Below, piece after piece: positions 14,452 through 18,067 of a DNA stretch of 18,067 bases; within the stretch, counting starts at the first letter, position 1; each line of letters opens with the position of its first letter. The position numbers and the translations under genes are program-made. The stretch comes from Firmicutes bacterium UBA1393 (GTDB lineage: Bacteria; Bacillota; DTU025): the NCBI GenBank assembly GCA_002305255.1, contig DBQN01000074.1, positions 1-18,067 of the forward strand, written 5' to 3'. Below the pieces are notes generated by a model, which saw nothing but the letters and a program-made list of their open reading frames with translations, was not told the origin of the DNA and did not search any database.

Positions 14452-16857
14452 TTGATTCGCAGACTCTTCGGGAGAGGTATCATTACTTTCACACTGCTGG
14501 CGTCAGTCATAGTTGCAGCACTTGCGCTCCCGGCAACGGCACAGGGTTCGGTGGGCGGACTACTCGACTTCCTAGAGCAGATATTTACCCGTGGTCTCAC
14601 TGAGTCCGAAAAGCCAATTACGCCGCAGCGGCAGCTGGACGCGTTGCCGGTTGCCTTCTCGTTCTATGTGACCGGCGACGCGAGAGGCGATGCGGCGCCG
14701 CAGGCCGACAGGCTGCTGGCACTGATAGAGGCGATGGAAGCCGCGGAGGGAGCTAAGTTGGGGCTGGGTGTAGCGGCCGATCTCGCGACGACACTTGCGT
14801 GGACAAGCTCGCCGGCTCTTCAACGCATCAGGGACGGCCTCACTGCCGGGCGCTTCTCATCGCTCGGATCGCTCTTCGCGCCCGGGGTCGTGGCTGCCCT
14901 TGATCCATTGGACGCTAGGACAAGCCTGGCTCTGGCGCGTGATGTGTACGAGCGGCTCCTCAGAACGGCTCCGTCGGGCTACTGGAACACAGGAGGCGTG
15001 TGGCGGCAAGACGTGATCTCGCCGGTGAGCACTGCAGGCTATAGCTACATGCTTGTCGATGACACCATGCTCAGCGCCGCCTCAGCATCGCTGAGCAAGA
15101 GGACGCCAGTGAACACGACCTGGAGCCGTGACCAGCTTACGATTGTGCCCATAGACACACGGTTCACCACGCTCTGCCGTGAAGCGCTGCGCACCGGCAA
15201 GACCAAGCCGGTCACCGATTACGTGGCCTCTGCGGTTGCCGAGCGCAGCGCGTCCTCGCCACGTGACATCCTGGTGTGCGCGCTTGCAGTCGATGTCTCG
15301 ATCGACCAGCAAGACTGGCGAACCTCCCTGCCTGCCCTCGTCAGTGCCGTGAAGGGCGTGCAGTCGACGGTCATCACCACGGTGGAGGGGCACTTGAGCA
15401 CCGGTGGTGATCTGCCGACGATGAAGCAGATTGCCGCGGGTGAGTCGGGGGAGATGTCGAAAGCGCTGTCGGCCGCGGGGTTCAGGTCGTGGTCTCAGTT
15501 CAACACAGCAGACGACACCCTGACACGAGCGAGGGAGACTCAGGCGGTGGTCAGGGCGAAGATACAGACCATCAGGGCCGAAGCCGCCGCTTCAGTGCTC
15601 AACGGTAAGGCGGGTGCCGGCGACGGAGGCGCGGCTGCCGCTGCCTCCAGTCTCCTAGATTGGGCCGAGCTCATATACTGCTGGCATCTGAATGGCATGG
15701 GCTTGCCGGGGGCGCTTGAGCCTGAGGACGTGTCGGCCTGCCGTCGCGCCATGCTGCCGGCCCATGCCGCGTGGCAGGCCCTGAACCCGGCGGTGTCAGC
15801 CTACGCCGAAGACCTCGACGCCGACGGCACCGACGAAGTGGTGCTCGTCAACGCGGAAAGCATGTTCGTGTTTCGGGCCGATGCCGGCAACATCGTCGGC
15901 TGGTATGACCTGGCCGATGGCAGGCTCATGGCAGGGCCCGGCCTCGTGCCCGCCCCGGCCCTGGAGCTCGCGGGCACGCTGCCTGCTGATGGCTTCGAAT
16001 ACGCCTTCGGCACCGATTCGCAGTCGGTGACCTTCACCAACTCATCAGGTTCTCCGGTAGTGACGAAGACCTATCGTCTCGACGGGCGGTCGCTCAGGGT
16101 CGACCTGGGAATCACCGCAACCGGCAAGGTTGACCTGGCCATCAACGGCCAGTTCGCGCTTGCGCGGGCCATGGATACGTTGGCCGGACCGGATCTCTTT
16201 GCATACAGGGATCCATCGGGCAAAGGGGCTCTCAGCGCGTATACTCAGGCAGGTTCGCCGCTGGGCCTGATGAGCATGGCCACGGGCTCATACGCGCAGA
16301 TCACGTATGACGCGAGTGCGGCGCGGGTGACATCGACGGGTGTGCCCTTTGGCCGCGTCGTCAGTCTCGAATACGCGCTGTCGTTTGCTCCGGGAGCATC
16401 AGCCTCTGTCTCCCTGACCCTCACTGGTGGCTCCGACCGCGTGACGGCCCATCCCATACACGAGCTGCGGCGCGACGGCAGCACGCTAGTGGCGATAGTG
16501 CCGTCTTACACCACTGCCTGCGCGCTCCGCTTCGTGAACCAGGGCATCACAGTCAGCGCCGACATGGTCGCGGGGTCAGCCCCGGGAGAGCTTAGGGTAC
16601 CGATACCGGGCACACGGTTCAGCGTGTTGTCGCAGTACGCCTGGGGGCCAGGCCCCATCATTGAGGACGCCCAGTCGCGCCTGGAGGGTGCTGACTCGTT
16701 CTCATTCTTCCCGCAGGTCAAAGATGCTGACATCACAATCCGCCGAGGACGAGTCAGGGTCAGGGCCTCTGCCACATTCTGGTTCGGCATCGGAGCGACG
16801 GCTCTGGTCGTTGCGGGCCTTGGCTTCGTGTTGATTACCCGGCGGAAGCGTGCATAA
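14452..16857 (+). CDS. Membrane-anchored GH57-like protein, probably a catalytically inactive 4-alpha-glucanotransferase relative
   Basis: The start is TTG at 14452, 1 nt after the previous stop, with GGAGAG upstream; this gives 801 residues and a signal peptide at 1-31 (PATAQG). Residues about 60-380 follow the plan of a GH57 barrel: an AGRFSSLGSLFAP segment at 132-144, a DPLDA segment at 151-155, then GYWNTGGVW at 176-184 leading into AGYSYMLVDDTML at 195-207. In active GH57 glucanotransferases, as I recall them, this block reads WLTERVWEP...VVDDYH, where Glu is the nucleophile. Here the aligned residue is G181. The N-terminal HQP-type motif is also absent. Residues 452-490 (AEDLDADGTDEVVLVN...) resemble the start of the DUF1926 beta-sandwich, with a D-x-D-x-D-G metal loop. 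A transmembrane helix at about 775-796 ends in RRKRA. A glucan-binding pseudoenzyme is inferred. Confidence 0.6.
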   Translation: MIRRLFGRGIITFTLLASVIVAALALPATAQGSVGGLLDFLEQIFTRGLTESEKPITPQRQLDALPVAFSFYVTGDARGDAAPQADRLLALIEAMEAAEGAKLGLGVAADLATTLAWTSSPALQRIRDGLTAGRFSSLGSLFAPGVVAALDPLDARTSLALARDVYERLLRTAPSGYWNTGGVWRQDVISPVSTAGYSYMLVDDTMLSAASASLSKRTPVNTTWSRDQLTIVPIDTRFTTLCREALRTGKTKPVTDYVASAVAERSASSPRDILVCALAVDVSIDQQDWRTSLPALVSAVKGVQSTVITTVEGHLSTGGDLPTMKQIAAGESGEMSKALSAAGFRSWSQFNTADDTLTRARETQAVVRAKIQTIRAEAAASVLNGKAGAGDGGAAAAASSLLDWAELIYCWHLNGMGLPGALEPEDVSACRRAMLPAHAAWQALNPAVSAYAEDLDADGTDEVVLVNAESMFVFRADAGNIVGWYDLADGRLMAGPGLVPAPALELAGTLPADGFEYAFGTDSQSVTFTNSSGSPVVTKTYRLDGRSLRVDLGITATGKVDLAINGQFALARAMDTLAGPDLFAYRDPSGKGALSAYTQAGSPLGLMSMATGSYAQITYDASAARVTSTGVPFGRVVSLEYALSFAPGASASVSLTLTGGSDRVTAHPIHELRRDGSTLVAIVPSYTTACALRFVNQGITVSADMVAGSAPGELRVPIPGTRFSVLSQYAWGPGPIIEDAQSRLEGADSFSFFPQVKDADITIRRGRVRVRASATFWFGIGATALVVAGLGFVLITRRKRA

Positions 16858-16880
16858 ACCCACCTCGCAGCGCAACGATA

Positions 16881-16912
16881 ACACTGCGGCCCTCCTTCGG
16901 GGGTCGCAGTGT
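16881..16912 (+). terminator. Hairpin between the GH57-like gene and the glycosyltransferase gene
   Basis: ACACTGCG at 16881-16888 pairs perfectly with CGCAGTGT at 16905-16912, and the stem continues through a G-T wobble and CCC/GGG toward a TTCG-containing loop. It lies 24 nt after the upstream stop. No T-tract follows, and the next ribosome site begins at 16924. It could terminate upstream transcription or act as a leader hairpin for the glycosyltransferase. Confidence 0.5.
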
Positions 16913-16935
16913 CATCATGTTCTGGAGGTGCTGTA

Positions 16936-18067
16936 ATGAGAGTGCTCATGCTCAGCTGGGAGTACCCTCCGCGGGTTGTAGGCGGGCTATCCCGGCATGT
17001 ACAGGAACTCGGCAGGGCCATGGCGCCCGAGCACGACGTCGAGGTCATTACCATGGGAGACAGCAATTCTGTGGAGGTAGACCACGGCGTCAGGGTTCAC
17101 CGTGTGCAGGTGCCCGGTCCGCAGACCGACGATTTCCTTCAATGGGCTTCCCAGCTAGCCATGGGCATGCTCGCGAGGGGGGCGCGACTCATAAACGAGA
17201 CCGGGCCCTTCGACATTGTACACGCCCACGATTGGACGTCGGCGTTTCCGGGAGTGGGCATGAAGCACGCCTTCGACCTTCCTCTCATCGCTACCATTCA
17301 CGCCACGGAGTTCGGGCGCAACTCGGGACTCCACACTCCTCTGCAGAGAAGGATCTCAGACATCGAGTGGTACCTTGGCTACGAGGCATGGAACGTCATC
17401 GTCTGCTCCGAGCACATGCGCAAGGAGCTGATGAGCGTATTCGGCATGCCAGGCGACAAGCTCCGGGTGATTCCAAACGGTGTAGTGTCGGCGCAGTTCC
17501 GAAAGGGGCACGCCTCAAGCCTCGAAGCCCTGGGCTTTGCGGCCGAAGACGAGGTCATCATGTTTGTGGGCAGGCTGGTTCACGAGAAGGGAGTTCAGGT
17601 GCTGGTGGAGGCCATGCCCTTCGTGCTGGCGGCCAGGCCCCGCGCCAGGCTCGCTATCATCGGAACCGGTCCGTTCAGCGATGAGGTGCGCCGTCTCATA
17701 GACCATCACGGCCTCCAGGGTTCCGTTCGCATGCTGGGCTTCGTCTCAGACGATCAGCGCAATGCCGTGTACGGGCGGGCGATGGTAGCTGTCGTGCCCA
17801 GTCTCTATGAGCCATTCGGGATCACGGCTTTGGAGGCCATGGCCGCCGGGGTGCCTCTGGTGGCGTCGGCAGTGGGCGGACTTCAGGAGATCGTGGAACA
17901 TGGGCGCAACGGCCTGCTGGCCCAGGCAGGTGACGCAAGGCAGCTCGCTGCGGCGATCCTCGCGGTGTTGAGCGACGGCAAGCTGAGGCAGGTGCTTACG
18001 CAGGCGGCCTCCCATGACATCCGCACCATCTACGACTGGCGGGCGATCGCACGGCGCACTGCAGAGG
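16936..18067 (+). CDS. GT4-family glycosyltransferase (3' end outside window)
   Basis: The frame opens at ATG 16936, after GGAGGTG at 16924-16930, and stays open for 377 codons to the right edge. The fold is GT-B. The N-terminal domain starts RVLMLSWEYPPRVVGGLSRHV, with the glycine loop at 16-19, and includes FDIVHAHDW at 92-100 and a TIHATEFGR segment at 120-128. The C-terminal domain has VIPNGV at 178-183, FVGRLVHEKG at 210-219, and the nucleotide-sugar E-x7-E motif E292...E300 (EPFGITALE). It then has AMAAGVPLVAS and GGLQEIV. This is the retaining GT4 pattern shared by glycogen synthases of the actinobacterial type and many glucosyl or mannosyl transferases. It probably uses ADP- or UDP-glucose given its alpha-glucan neighbours, but the donor and acceptor cannot be read from sequence. 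Only the C-terminal helix region is missing. Confidence 0.9.
   Translation, partial: MRVLMLSWEYPPRVVGGLSRHVQELGRAMAPEHDVEVITMGDSNSVEVDHGVRVHRVQVPGPQTDDFLQWASQLAMGMLARGARLINETGPFDIVHAHDWTSAFPGVGMKHAFDLPLIATIHATEFGRNSGLHTPLQRRISDIEWYLGYEAWNVIVCSEHMRKELMSVFGMPGDKLRVIPNGVVSAQFRKGHASSLEALGFAAEDEVIMFVGRLVHEKGVQVLVEAMPFVLAARPRARLAIIGTGPFSDEVRRLIDHHGLQGSVRMLGFVSDDQRNAVYGRAMVAVVPSLYEPFGITALEAMAAGVPLVASAVGGLQEIVEHGRNGLLAQAGDARQLAAAILAVLSDGKLRQVLTQAASHDIRTIYDWRAIARRTAE

Noticed and set aside
16917..17684. A 255-codon plus-strand open frame overlapping the GT4 gene
   Set aside because: It is Arg/His/Gly-rich noise in another frame. The GT4 frame has GT-B motifs and a proper start, and stays open to the window edge.
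1..18067. Mobile element, phage, CRISPR array or tRNA
   Set aside because: No transposase, integrase, direct-repeat array or cloverleaf sequence was seen on either strand, although this was by eye only.

Overview
The window looks like a chromosomal segment of a high-GC (roughly 60% by eye), endospore-forming bacterium of the Bacillota. Three loci support this: a sleB-sleB-ypeB germination cluster, a CwlD-type cortex amidase fused to a GerMN domain, and a leaderless YkuD-type L,D-transpeptidase with LysM repeats. A secreted all-beta protein ending in Phe resembles an outer-membrane beta-barrel, which hints at a diderm lineage, but this is inference from one protein. No tRNA, rRNA, CRISPR array, transposase or phage gene was seen. 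Ten genes are complete in this window apart from the two cut by its edges, and an eleventh and twelfth are those edge genes.

Layout. (1) 1-2216, minus strand: a large exported von Willebrand factor A protein with a MIDAS site, followed by repeated Ig/PEGA-like beta-sandwich units; it runs off the left edge. (2) 2448-5079, plus strand: a likely germination operon with sleB (peptidoglycan-binding plus hydrolase domain), a second catalytic-only sleB paralog coupled by an ATGA overlap, and ypeB. (3) 5171-8186, plus strand: an RsmC/YbxB-type methyltransferase that probably starts at CTG, the cwlD-gerM fusion, and argF with its own candidate promoter and a hairpin terminator. (4) 8187-8629: a gene-poor leader with several inverted repeats. 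(5) 8630-9961: the putative beta-barrel protein, separated by a strong hairpin from the convergent L,D-transpeptidase (about 11240-10095, minus strand). (6) 11386-18067, plus strand: a carbohydrate block with an orphan MsmX/UgpC-type sugar ABC ATPase, a ROK sugar kinase, a membrane-anchored glucodextranase-C-like (DOMON-like) protein, a membrane-anchored GH57-like protein that appears to lack the family nucleophile, and a GT4 glycosyltransferase cut by the right edge.

How the genes may work together. Region 2 plus cwlD form a spore-cortex module: CwlD-type amidases prepare the muramic-delta-lactam cortex that SleB-type enzymes later recognise, and YpeB is needed for SleB to be assembled and protected. 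Region 6 suggests uptake and phosphorylation of sugars together with alpha-glucan handling. Its most unusual part is the 1-nt-spaced pair of surface-anchored proteins in which the GH57-like member seems to be a pseudoenzyme, so the pair may bind or sense glucan rather than cleave it. That pair is the best candidate for an undescribed function here; nothing else clearly forms a new system.
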